Shown one piece after another: positions 33,696 through 41,349 of a stretch of 64,000 nucleotides of DNA (position 1 is its first letter; each line of letters begins with the position of its first letter). The stretch comes from UBA1046 sp012511325 (GTDB lineage: Bacteria; Bacillota; Clostridia; Saccharofermentanales; DTU023). Made by a program: the position numbers and the translations under genes. The notes under the pieces were generated by a model, which saw only the letters and a list, made by a program, of their open reading frames with translations, was not told the DNA's origin and ran no database searches. The stretch is taken from positions 1,240,001 to 1,304,000 of the forward strand of contig JBMNJZ010000001.1 in the NCBI GenBank assembly GCA_050951925.1. Reading direction: 5' to 3'.

Positions 33696-34841
33696 TCAGC
33701 TCAAAACAAAAAACCAAATAATGAGCAAAATTACTAACCCTATCAGAAATCCCAACAATAGAAAGCGAAAAAATGTAGCAAAGGGATTTTCTCTGCTCTT
33801 ATTATCCGCATCAGGAGCATGATGATAGTTAATATCATAGTTTTCCTGTAGAACATCAAATTTGTTATTATTCTGTTTCATGCGCGAGTACTCCTGTGCC
33901 ACTGTAGCTGCTCTGCTGGCAGAGCGATAATCTTTATTGTGCCAATTATCCTCGGGGATTTGGTCATAGATATTGTAGGCAATAGCCTTTTTCTGCTTGT
34001 TGTATTCCTCAGGAGGCCGTTGATATGGATTTTGCATAATATGCTGGTACTCTGAATTTTCTATTGGTATCGATGCCGGTTCACTATGCTCTAAGTTCTG
34101 GATCTTTACTGCAACAGTCGTATGATTTTCAGTTTCATTGAAAGATAAGCTTTCCTCGTGAATTGCTCTGATCGTACCGACAAAGGCATCAGGAGATAGA
34201 AATGACTGACGTAAATCAGCAGCCGCATAAGCACTGTAAACACTTCGAGTTGTCATTAGAATAATATCACCCGGAGTCAGAACAAGACGCCTGGTGACAG
34301 GCTCATAGTCACTTACGGCAATCGGGCTTCCCTGACCCAGCCAGATCGATGGATTGCCATCAGCAAGCATATTGGGTTTAGTCAGGCGCAATAACTCTTC
34401 GTCACGAAAGAGAAAGGAGGCAGTATTACCCAGATTTAAAATATAAGCATCATTGCCATCAATCAATAACAAACATAATGATATGCCTCCTGGCTGATCA
34501 GTCTTATTGCGAATTTGAATTTTAATTCTCTGATCAGCTTCGATAAGGTAGTCTCTACTAAAACCAATAAAGTCGAATTCATCACCTCTGTAGAGATCCA
34601 AACGCTCAGACATTTCAAGAGCCAAGGCCTGCGCTACACGTCCTGAAAGATCACCAATCGCAGGGCCGCCAAAACCCTCGGTCACAATATAGAGCTGATT
34701 ATAATCGGAAGAACCGATGCTTTTCTCCTCATGGCCGGAAATCATGTCCGGATAAATTCTGCCTTGGCATGAGAATGTATCTTCATTGACTTTTCTGTTT
34801 AAACCTGAGCCAGTCAGCCCAATCATTAATGTCTTTGCCAT
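33696..34841 (-). CDS. PP2C-like protein with degenerate metal site and C-terminal membrane anchor
   Basis: A 381-residue protein. Residues about 5-255 have the PP2C/PPM phosphatase layout: NEDTF, VTEGFGGPAIGD, LCLLLIDGNDAYILNLGN, TPGDIILMTT and ENHTTVAV. The usual metal-binding Asp residues are replaced: DGMGG by EGFGG, GDSR by GNTA, SDG by TRS, and the final DN by EN. Only NED is kept. So it is probably not an active phosphatase and may bind phosphoprotein or another partner. A polar linker follows, and one membrane helix (FLLLGFLIGLVILLIIWFF) ends the protein, with the PP2C-like part facing the cytoplasm. It lies 5 bases after smpB. No kinase partner is in the window. Confidence 0.75.
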   Translation of the reverse strand: MAKTLMIGLTGSGLNRKVNEDTFSCQGRIYPDMISGHEEKSIGSSDYNQLYIVTEGFGGPAIGDLSGRVAQALALEMSERLDLYRGDEFDFIGFSRDYLIEADQRIKIQIRNKTDQPGGISLCLLLIDGNDAYILNLGNTASFLFRDEELLRLTKPNMLADGNPSIWLGQGSPIAVSDYEPVTRRLVLTPGDIILMTTRSVYSAYAAADLRQSFLSPDAFVGTIRAIHEESLSFNETENHTTVAVKIQNLEHSEPASIPIENSEYQHIMQNPYQRPPEEYNKQKKAIAYNIYDQIPEDNWHNKDYRSASRAATVAQEYSRMKQNNNKFDVLQENYDINYHHAPDADNKSRENPFATFFRFLLLGFLIGLVILLIIWFFVLS

Positions 34842-34846
34842 CTACT

Positions 34847-35338
34847 TCAGTAACCTTTCGCTTGTTCTTTCAATTTAGTCTCAATCATGCGTTTGACTTC
34901 ACGCTTTTGCTGACTCTCCCGCTTATCATGTAGCTTCTTACCACGCGCAACACCAATTTCCAACTTAACCAATCCCATGCGAAAATATATTCTAATAGGA
35001 ATTAGAGTTAAGCCCTTCTGCATTATACCAGCCTCAAGGTTTCTAATCTCATTTCTATTTAACAATAGTTTTCTTTCGCGCATAGGATCAACATTAAAGC
35101 GGTTACCCTGTTCATAAGGAGAAATATGCAGTCCGATCAAAAATGCCTCATTATTACGTATTGATATCCACGAGTCAGCAAAAGCAATATTGCCCTGCCT
35201 AAGGGATTTGACCTCAGTACCCTTCAAAACAATTCCAGCCTCTACGGTTTCTAAGATTTCATATTCGTAAAGAGCTCTGCGATTTTTCGCAATTAATTTT
35301 ATTTCTGCACTATGAGCCAAAATCGAACTTCCTTTCAT
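34847..35338 (-). CDS. smpB: SsrA-binding protein SmpB
   Basis: SmpB binds tmRNA and brings it to stalled ribosomes. The 163-residue protein has IAKNRRALYEYEI, GIVLKGTEVKSLR, SPYEQGN, GLTLIPIRIYF and the basic tail GKKLHDKRES. The first about 10 residues are extra compared with the family; an in-frame start slightly downstream is possible. The tmRNA itself is 1.3 kb downstream on the same strand. Confidence 0.96.
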   Translation of the reverse strand: MKGSSILAHSAEIKLIAKNRRALYEYEILETVEAGIVLKGTEVKSLRQGNIAFADSWISIRNNEAFLIGLHISPYEQGNRFNVDPMRERKLLLNRNEIRNLEAGIMQKGLTLIPIRIYFRMGLVKLEIGVARGKKLHDKRESQQKREVKRMIETKLKEQAKGY

Positions 35339-35505
35339 TTATCTCAATATTGTCACAAAGCAATTACTATTCACAATAAGCGGACAATTATGTGAATAAT
35401 TCAAGAATTGCATTTTTCCGCAAAGCGCAATTTCTAATCTTTATTATCACTGATATCAACAGTATTAACATTATATATAACAGATGAATGTGATTTGTGT
35501 GACAA

Positions 35506-36579
35506 TCATATTTCGGACAACTCCCAAAGTGCTGTAGCATTTAACGACAGGTCAGAACAGATGCCTTCTTGCCATTGAAAGTAGCCGGCTGCGGCTATCA
35601 TAGCTGCATTATCTGTACACAATTTAATATCTGGTACAATCAATTTCACTCCTATTTGATCCGCCAGCTTAGTGATCGTCTCTCTAAGTCTTAGATTAGC
35701 TGAGACACCGCCTGCTAAAACAATAGTCTGGGCATTAGTCAATTTTTGCGCTTGCCACAGATGATCAGCCAAAATTTCAACAATAGTTTCTTGGACAGTC
35801 GCTGCAAAGTCCTGGTCACTGAGGATTTTTCTACGATCCTGTCCGTTTTTCTTTGCTGTCAGCTCAGCTTTGTTTAAAACATTTAAAGCAGCAGTTTTCA
35901 CACCGCTAAAAGAAAAATCCAGGCTATTTTTTATTTTGGGATGGGGTAAGGGGAAGGCATTGCGATTACCACCCTTCGCTGTCTGTTCGATCATAGGGCC
36001 GCCGGGATAGCCTAGCCCCACAGCGCGTGCTAATTTGTCAAAAACCTCTCCGGCAGCATCGTCTTTAGTTTTAGCTATCATCAAGTAATCAGAATAATCT
36101 CGTACATATATGATATTGGCATGGGCTCCGGATACGATTAAGGATAGAAAAGGTGGCTTTAATTTATTATCACCTAAATAATTTGCAGCAATATGTCCGG
36201 CTAAGTGATTCACCGCGATTAGGGGTCTATCAATAGTGAAAGCCAAAGCTTTGGCGGCACTTACACCCACTAATAAAGCACCTATAAGGCCGGGACCAGC
36301 AGTAACAGCAATAGCATCTATTTCGTCTATAGTTAAGCCAGACAAAGCTATCGCTTCGTCAATAACAGGCAATATATTTTTCACATGCTGACGAGAGGCC
36401 AACTCAGGCACAACACCTCCATATCTCTGATGAAGGTCGATTTGTGAAGCAACAACATTGGATATAATCCGACGTCCATTAGCAACAATTGCTGCTGATG
36501 TCTCATCACATGATGTTTCTATTCCCATAATATATATTGGTTTAATTTGATTGTCAGTTAAATTCTTACTGTTTGTCAT
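35506..36579 (-). CDS. tsaD: tRNA threonylcarbamoyltransferase subunit TsaD
   Basis: A 357-residue ASKHA-fold protein that transfers threonylcarbamoyl to A37 of ANN-reading tRNAs with TsaB and TsaE. Motifs are IMGIETSCDETSAAIV, the metal-binding HxxxH in VNHLAGHIAAN, and VLAGGVSANLRLRE. The first 15 residues before IMGIE are additional. It stands alone; tsaB and tsaE are not in the window. The 167-base gap to smpB shows only a weak 6-bp inverted repeat. Confidence 0.96.
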   Translation of the reverse strand: MTNSKNLTDNQIKPIYIMGIETSCDETSAAIVANGRRIISNVVASQIDLHQRYGGVVPELASRQHVKNILPVIDEAIALSGLTIDEIDAIAVTAGPGLIGALLVGVSAAKALAFTIDRPLIAVNHLAGHIAANYLGDNKLKPPFLSLIVSGAHANIIYVRDYSDYLMIAKTKDDAAGEVFDKLARAVGLGYPGGPMIEQTAKGGNRNAFPLPHPKIKNSLDFSFSGVKTAALNVLNKAELTAKKNGQDRRKILSDQDFAATVQETIVEILADHLWQAQKLTNAQTIVLAGGVSANLRLRETITKLADQIGVKLIVPDIKLCTDNAAMIAAAGYFQWQEGICSDLSLNATALWELSEI

Positions 36580-36656
36580 GCGCCTATTTTAGCATATACA
36601 ATCAATTTATTATTTACTGATGGTACAATATATTAGGAACGGAAAGGGGTCGAACT

Positions 36657-37643
36657 GTGCAACAAAAAAAAAGATTCAAGCCACTATTTGTGTTGGCTGC
36701 CATGTTAGTTCTGATTCTCCTGACAGTGATATTGCTGGGGGCTGTATCATTTATACGAGCAGACCGAATAATGAATTTGACCGCGACTCCGTTGGAACCT
36801 TTTGCGGCTAATATTATCGGCAAACACCAAAATATAAGTTTCCGATCATCTCAAGACCAATTCAAATTAAATGGCTGGTGGTTGCCTAGCTTGACTCAGA
36901 CAGCAAAGGGAACAATAATCCTAATTCATGACCGTGGTAAGAACCGTCTTCAATTTGGATTGGAAACACACAAACTTTATAATTTTTTGACGGAAGAAGG
37001 TTTTAATGTTTTATCCTTTGACCAGAGAGGAAGTGGCGAATCTTCTTCAGGACTGCATGCCTACGGCTACAATGCTTATGAAGATGTACTGGCCGCTTTA
37101 AAATATGCTAAAACCAGAACACCGAAAATGCCGCTGCTTCTGATGGGCTTTGGAGCCGGCAATAGCGCTATTTGGCAGGCATGGTCTAAATTGCCCGTAC
37201 ATGATAATGCTGAGGCAGACGAATATGATGAAATTGTAATCAGTCGCCAAGATATAGGCGCCATTATTATGGACACTCCGGTTAGATCTACAGAGGATTG
37301 TATTATCTCAGATATCAATTCGTCCCAACTTCCGGCTAAATGGTTTTTTCGCTGGTCAATACCACTGACCATGCGCCTATCAGCAGGGAATGCAAAAAAT
37401 ATCGATTTTTTAGAATTGATTTTGGAAGCGCACTGCCCTATCTATCTGACAAAAAATAAATTTGATCAAGTCTATGCGCAAGAAAATACTGAGACACTAT
37501 TTAACGAAACCAAGCGCCTCAGATCTAGCACCACATCAATCAGTGTGACTGAAGGATCAGGTCATGTGACCGGATGGCTAGACTATCAAGGTACGTATAA
37601 GGATAGTTTAAGAGAATTTCTGAGGTTTTGGTTTGGACATTAA
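36657..37643 (+). CDS. Alpha/beta-hydrolase-like membrane-anchored protein without the usual nucleophile
   Basis: A 328-residue protein with an N-terminal membrane helix (about residues 9-32) and an alpha/beta-hydrolase fold outside the cytoplasm: ILIHDRGKNR, LSFDQRGSGES, LLLMGFGAGNSA and a late GSGHVTGW for the His. The nucleophile elbow reads G-F-G-A-G where G-x-S-x-G is expected, so the Ser is Gly and classical esterase or peptidase chemistry should be lost. It resembles the YqkD/BAAT-like family in layout. GTG start, with a GGAAAGGGG-type ribosome binding site. It ends 4 bases into dut on the other strand. Confidence 0.8.
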   Translation: MQQKKRFKPLFVLAAMLVLILLTVILLGAVSFIRADRIMNLTATPLEPFAANIIGKHQNISFRSSQDQFKLNGWWLPSLTQTAKGTIILIHDRGKNRLQFGLETHKLYNFLTEEGFNVLSFDQRGSGESSSGLHAYGYNAYEDVLAALKYAKTRTPKMPLLLMGFGAGNSAIWQAWSKLPVHDNAEADEYDEIVISRQDIGAIIMDTPVRSTEDCIISDINSSQLPAKWFFRWSIPLTMRLSAGNAKNIDFLELILEAHCPIYLTKNKFDQVYAQENTETLFNETKRLRSSTTSISVTEGSGHVTGWLDYQGTYKDSLREFLRFWFGH

Positions 37644-38272
37644 TTTTCCCCGGTTGAACCGAAACCACCACCTCTGTTAGATCGAACAGACGAAAGATTG
37701 TCACTCAGCTCAAACTCAACTGAAATAGACTTAGATATTATCATTTGGGCTACTCTGTCACCTTGATTAATACGAATTGTTCCAAAAGGAAGGCCATCAT
37801 CCTCAAGCCAGATATCAAAATCCTGCGTCAGACTATGACTTTGCTGCTTCCCGCTAGTTGCAGAAAGGAAAGCTAAATAACTGATTTTTCGGCATTTCTG
37901 TTGCAGATAATCCGCCAACTCCGGTTTTTGTAATAACAAATCCGGCAAGGAGCTAAATATAAATTGATTATGAATTATAATTTTGATCTCATCTCTGTAA
38001 TCAGAGTCAATAGTGCCAGGGCTGTTGGGAATTCTCAAGCTGGTTTTTAATGCCAAGCCGCTTCTAGGCCTGATTTGTGCTTCATAGCCAAGTGGAAGTG
38101 CAATCTTGATACCTGTAGTGATTAGCCCTGTTGAACCGGGCATAATACGACACGGCTTAGACGCAGTTAGATCATAACCTGCCGCTTCTGACGAAGCTCT
38201 GCGCGGCAAAGAGCCACCACTTAGAATTTCAACATAGACTCTCGGTTTTTGCACAGGAGTATTCTCCTTCAT
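37640..38272 (-). CDS. dut: dUTP diphosphatase with an internal insertion
   Basis: Hydrolyses dUTP to dUMP and keeps uracil out of DNA. All five trimeric dUTPase motifs are present: AAGYDL, PRSGLA, GTIDSDYRDEI, GDRVAQMI and RGGGFGSTG. The protein has 210 residues instead of about 150, because about 55 extra residues sit between motifs 3 and 4, including KPELADYLQQKCRKISYLAF. The ATG overlaps the zapA stop (TAATG), so the two are coupled. A stretched loop could alter the trimer channel or add a binding site. Confidence 0.9.
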   Translation of the reverse strand: MKENTPVQKPRVYVEILSGGSLPRRASSEAAGYDLTASKPCRIMPGSTGLITTGIKIALPLGYEAQIRPRSGLALKTSLRIPNSPGTIDSDYRDEIKIIIHNQFIFSSLPDLLLQKPELADYLQQKCRKISYLAFLSATSGKQQSHSLTQDFDIWLEDDGLPFGTIRINQGDRVAQMIISKSISVEFELSDNLSSVRSNRGGGFGSTGEN

Positions 38273-38775
38273 TAATTTGTCTCTGCAGGATATTCTTTTA
38301 AATCGTCGATGCTGGTTTGTCTTTCTGCCAGAGAATGATCCTTAGCAATCATTGTTCTTCTGGGTCGGGTCTGTCTAATTTTATTCTCCTGCGCGCTTGT
38401 AAGCTCAGCTAACCTCTGTTCATGAATATCGCAGAGATTTTTGTAGTATAGAAGCTCCTTCTTCAGCTCCCAGAACTGTTCTCTAAGTCTCGCCAGTTCA
38501 GCTTTGAGCTCAATTTCATTTTGTACGGCATTGTCCTTAGTCATAATTGCTTGTTGCAAATCTGCCTGAGCCTGACGCATCGCATCAACAGCATTTACTA
38601 GTGCTAATACCTGTGTCGAAGTAGAATTCATATGGGGATAACGACGGGCAATCTTAGTAATCAATTCATCGGCGATAGATGCAATTTCTTGAATATAATT
38701 CGGGTCTTCGGTAGCCGAAAGCTGATAGACCATATTACCTATTCGAACTTGAGTTTTTTTAACTTCGTCTCTCAT
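38272..38775 (-). CDS. zapA: Cell division protein ZapA
   Basis: A 167-residue protein. The N-terminal domain (VRIGNMVYQLSATEDPNYIQEIASIADELI) is ZapA, which binds and bundles FtsZ filaments. A coiled coil (about residues 68-130) and a basic tail follow. TAATG overlap with dut. The homology is moderate but the domain pattern is clear. Confidence 0.85.
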   Translation of the reverse strand: MRDEVKKTQVRIGNMVYQLSATEDPNYIQEIASIADELITKIARRYPHMNSTSTQVLALVNAVDAMRQAQADLQQAIMTKDNAVQNEIELKAELARLREQFWELKKELLYYKNLCDIHEQRLAELTSAQENKIRQTRPRRTMIAKDHSLAERQTSIDDLKEYPAETN

Positions 38776-38832
38776 ACAGAGCTCCTGTTACAAAGATTGC
38801 CACTAAATTATAACAAATAATACGCTGATAAG

Positions 38833-39717
38833 TTAATTGCTCGGGAGACAAGAGATCTTGTGCAGATGATCGTATAAACTGAGCAGTTGATCAGGTCTTA
38901 GTTCTTCAATGCGAAAATTGCGCCTAATCCCAGATTGCTCTAAATAGGATATAAGCTTATCCTCCCGCTGCGAATCCTTAGCAATCTGTCTATCCCGCCG
39001 AAGTCTGCCCATAAATTGTTTACGTCTTTCCTGGAAGGCATAAAGCAAAAATTCGGCAAAATTCTGCGCAAATACAGAATCTCTCAGTAAGCTAGAATCT
39101 GTAGGCGTAAGTTTAAGTAGTGCGGATTCAACCGGTGGTTGTGGCTCGAAAGCGCTGCCTGGTAGCCTCATAATTGTTTTTACATTGCCATATAAAGATA
39201 CCATAACTGCCAGAGGTCCATACTCTTTAGTTCCGGGATCAGCTGTGATCCGCGCTACGGCTTCGCGCTGTACCATTAATACCAGCATTCTTGCCGAGGG
39301 TAATGCTGTAATAAGCTTAAGCATAATGTCTGTCGTCGCATAGTAGGGCAAATTGGCGGCTATCTTTATTACTCTATCCTGTTCACCAAGTTCCTGAATA
39401 GTCTTTGGCAAATCTATATTCAAAATATCAGCCCAAATCAATCGTAATTTGGATCCTAAAAAGTCAGCCATTTTTTTCTGAAGAATTTGTTGAAATCTCC
39501 GGTCAATCTCAACCGCGACCAGGAAGCCCGCTTTTTGAACGAGCGGCAAGGTAAGATTCCCGGTTCCCGGGCCGATCTCCAAAACTAAATCATCAGAACT
39601 TAGTTGTAATGATTCGACAATAATAGAAATCGCGCGCTGGGATACAAGAAAATTTTGTCCCAGTGCGCGGTTAGGGCTAAAATCAACAGGCAAATTATTC
39701 AGTTCGGATACTGTCAT
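38833..39717 (-). CDS. rsmA: 16S rRNA dimethyladenosine transferase
   Basis: RsmA (KsgA) dimethylates two adjacent adenines in helix 45 of 16S rRNA. Motifs: ALGQNFLVS, VLEIGPGTGNLT, VAVEIDR, ANLPYYATTDIML and PQPPVESALL. The frame is open to a GTG at 39741 inside the upstream gene; I prefer the ATG at 39717, which follows that gene's stop as TAAGATG (294 residues), though neither has a clear ribosome binding site. It follows a 3D-domain wall protein, like yabE and ksgA in Bacillus, but rnmV is missing between them. Confidence 0.94.
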   Translation of the reverse strand: MTVSELNNLPVDFSPNRALGQNFLVSQRAISIIVESLQLSSDDLVLEIGPGTGNLTLPLVQKAGFLVAVEIDRRFQQILQKKMADFLGSKLRLIWADILNIDLPKTIQELGEQDRVIKIAANLPYYATTDIMLKLITALPSARMLVLMVQREAVARITADPGTKEYGPLAVMVSLYGNVKTIMRLPGSAFEPQPPVESALLKLTPTDSSLLRDSVFAQNFAEFLLYAFQERRKQFMGRLRRDRQIAKDSQREDKLISYLEQSGIRRNFRIEELRPDQLLSLYDHLHKISCLPSN

Positions 39718-39718
39718 C

Positions 39719-41236
39719 TTAGGGTTCAATATACCAAACACGACGAGTAGAATTTTTTAACTTTCTAGCTTTGAGTAAATCCTTAATTGTGTAATCGTCT
39801 AGACAAAGGTCAATATCTGATTTGAGCAGTCTGCCAACATCGCCTACAACACCTATCCCATAACCTTCAACAAACATAACAGTGCCAAAGGGTATATTAT
39901 CGCCATATCCCCAAAGATGGGTCGCAATCACTCCAAATTGAGTCGGTACGCCGCAAGCGGTCTTATCGCCCGGACCTTCTCCCACATCGTGGCCGAACCA
40001 TGTGTTTTTCAGACTTTCTTGTGGCCTGGTACTACTTAGTTTTAGCGTAATACCATCAATAGTTATTGTGCCGGCAGCCTCATCTATTGAAAAATTGTTA
40101 TAGGTGCGGCCAGGTATACCTGTATTGCGATTAATCAATTTTTGGATCTTGACAATATTTGTCCTGGCAGCTGCTCTATTGTAAGAACTACTAAAGCTCT
40201 TCTCATTGAAACCTCCTTGTGGTCTAACAAGACCCAAATCGGTAATGACCCCTGGTTTTTCAGCGGGTGGATTTGTTTCCGAGGTATTTGTAGCGCTATT
40301 ACTTTCGGGCGGCGAAGTCGATTTTATCTCTGTTGGCGCAACTGTTGTCTTAGTAGCAGAGGGTTTAGTTGGCGCGCTGGTCGGCGCACTGGTAGTGGCA
40401 CTGGTCTGTACCTTGCTTGCAGTCGTAGCCTTAGTTGTTGAAGTTAAACTATTCTTGGCCGGCCGCTTAGTCGTTAGATAAGGATTATTGACGTAACCTT
40501 TCAGACCGGAAAATTCAATTAAAGACCAATCGCCTTGCAGTGAAAGCTCTGTAACTGCTTCACCCTTTGGAATTGTCAACATGTACTCACCATCAGTATT
40601 AGGCTGCTTGCGCATCCTTAACTCAGTAGAGGTATATTTGGTACGATTGACCTTTTCAGTCTTTGGCTTAGACTGGGGTGGCGTTTTGCTTAGCAGTTCG
40701 GATAATATAAAACCCTTGCGCCCTTTACTGTCTATAACTTCGGACCAGCTATCATTGCGGGATATTACATTGACCTTTTCGCCGCCGGGCAAGACATCAA
40801 TGATTCCTTGATCGGATTCAGCACTGGCCTGTGCTCTCAATCTGGTATTCACAATAGTGTAACGCGTTAGGTCACAGCTTTTCCAAACAGATGAAACCGC
40901 AGCTACAGCTGGATTAGAATTAGTTTCTGAAGCCGAAATATCGCTTTGAGTATCTGCGGGTTGTATTGCGCTAGTAGTAACAACAGTTGTTTCTTCCGTA
41001 GGGATTTCTACAGCAGGTAAATCAGATGCATTATTTTCATCTAAGGGGGTATCTTTGCGCCCTTCGAGCTCAGGGGTAATAATCATTTCATCCGAAACTG
41101 ACCTGGCAGGTATGCGCTCAAAGTCACGAACAGGAGCCTGCTGTTTTAAGCGATCACTAACAAATACTGCTGCCACAATAATGCACAATAAAGTCGCAAC
41201 CGCAAATAGCAGTTTATCGAGTTTCGTTTTTAACAT
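39719..41236 (-). CDS. Cell wall protein with two SH3 domains and a 3D domain (YabE/RpfB-like)
   Basis: A 505-residue exported protein. Residues 7-28 are a membrane or signal segment. Two bacterial SH3 domains lie at about 120-185 and 195-255. A low-complexity Thr/Ser/Pro/Ala linker spans about 258-335. The C-terminal 3D domain has THLWGYGDNIPFG, VVGDVG and DIDLCLDD. Proteins of this type cut or remodel peptidoglycan; this one is the likely counterpart of Bacillus YabE. The stop overlaps the ksgA start region, so the genes are coupled. Confidence 0.85.
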   Translation of the reverse strand: MLKTKLDKLLFAVATLLCIIVAAVFVSDRLKQQAPVRDFERIPARSVSDEMIITPELEGRKDTPLDENNASDLPAVEIPTEETTVVTTSAIQPADTQSDISASETNSNPAVAAVSSVWKSCDLTRYTIVNTRLRAQASAESDQGIIDVLPGGEKVNVISRNDSWSEVIDSKGRKGFILSELLSKTPPQSKPKTEKVNRTKYTSTELRMRKQPNTDGEYMLTIPKGEAVTELSLQGDWSLIEFSGLKGYVNNPYLTTKRPAKNSLTSTTKATTASKVQTSATTSAPTSAPTKPSATKTTVAPTEIKSTSPPESNSATNTSETNPPAEKPGVITDLGLVRPQGGFNEKSFSSSYNRAAARTNIVKIQKLINRNTGIPGRTYNNFSIDEAAGTITIDGITLKLSSTRPQESLKNTWFGHDVGEGPGDKTACGVPTQFGVIATHLWGYGDNIPFGTVMFVEGYGIGVVGDVGRLLKSDIDLCLDDYTIKDLLKARKLKNSTRRVWYIEP

Positions 41237-41349
41237 AATTAATTTACTTTAAACCTCTTCCCTTTTCGCGGAAATAATACTAATAATCATCCACGAATTA
41301 GTTTATAAGTTTATAATTCTAATTATTTTATCTAATAAAACTCTTATTG

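Noticed and set aside
40142..40481. Open frames on the plus strand opposite the 3D-domain gene
   Set aside because: They only mirror the Thr/Ser/Ala-rich linker repeats of the real minus-strand gene and look like Gly/Val/Leu noise.
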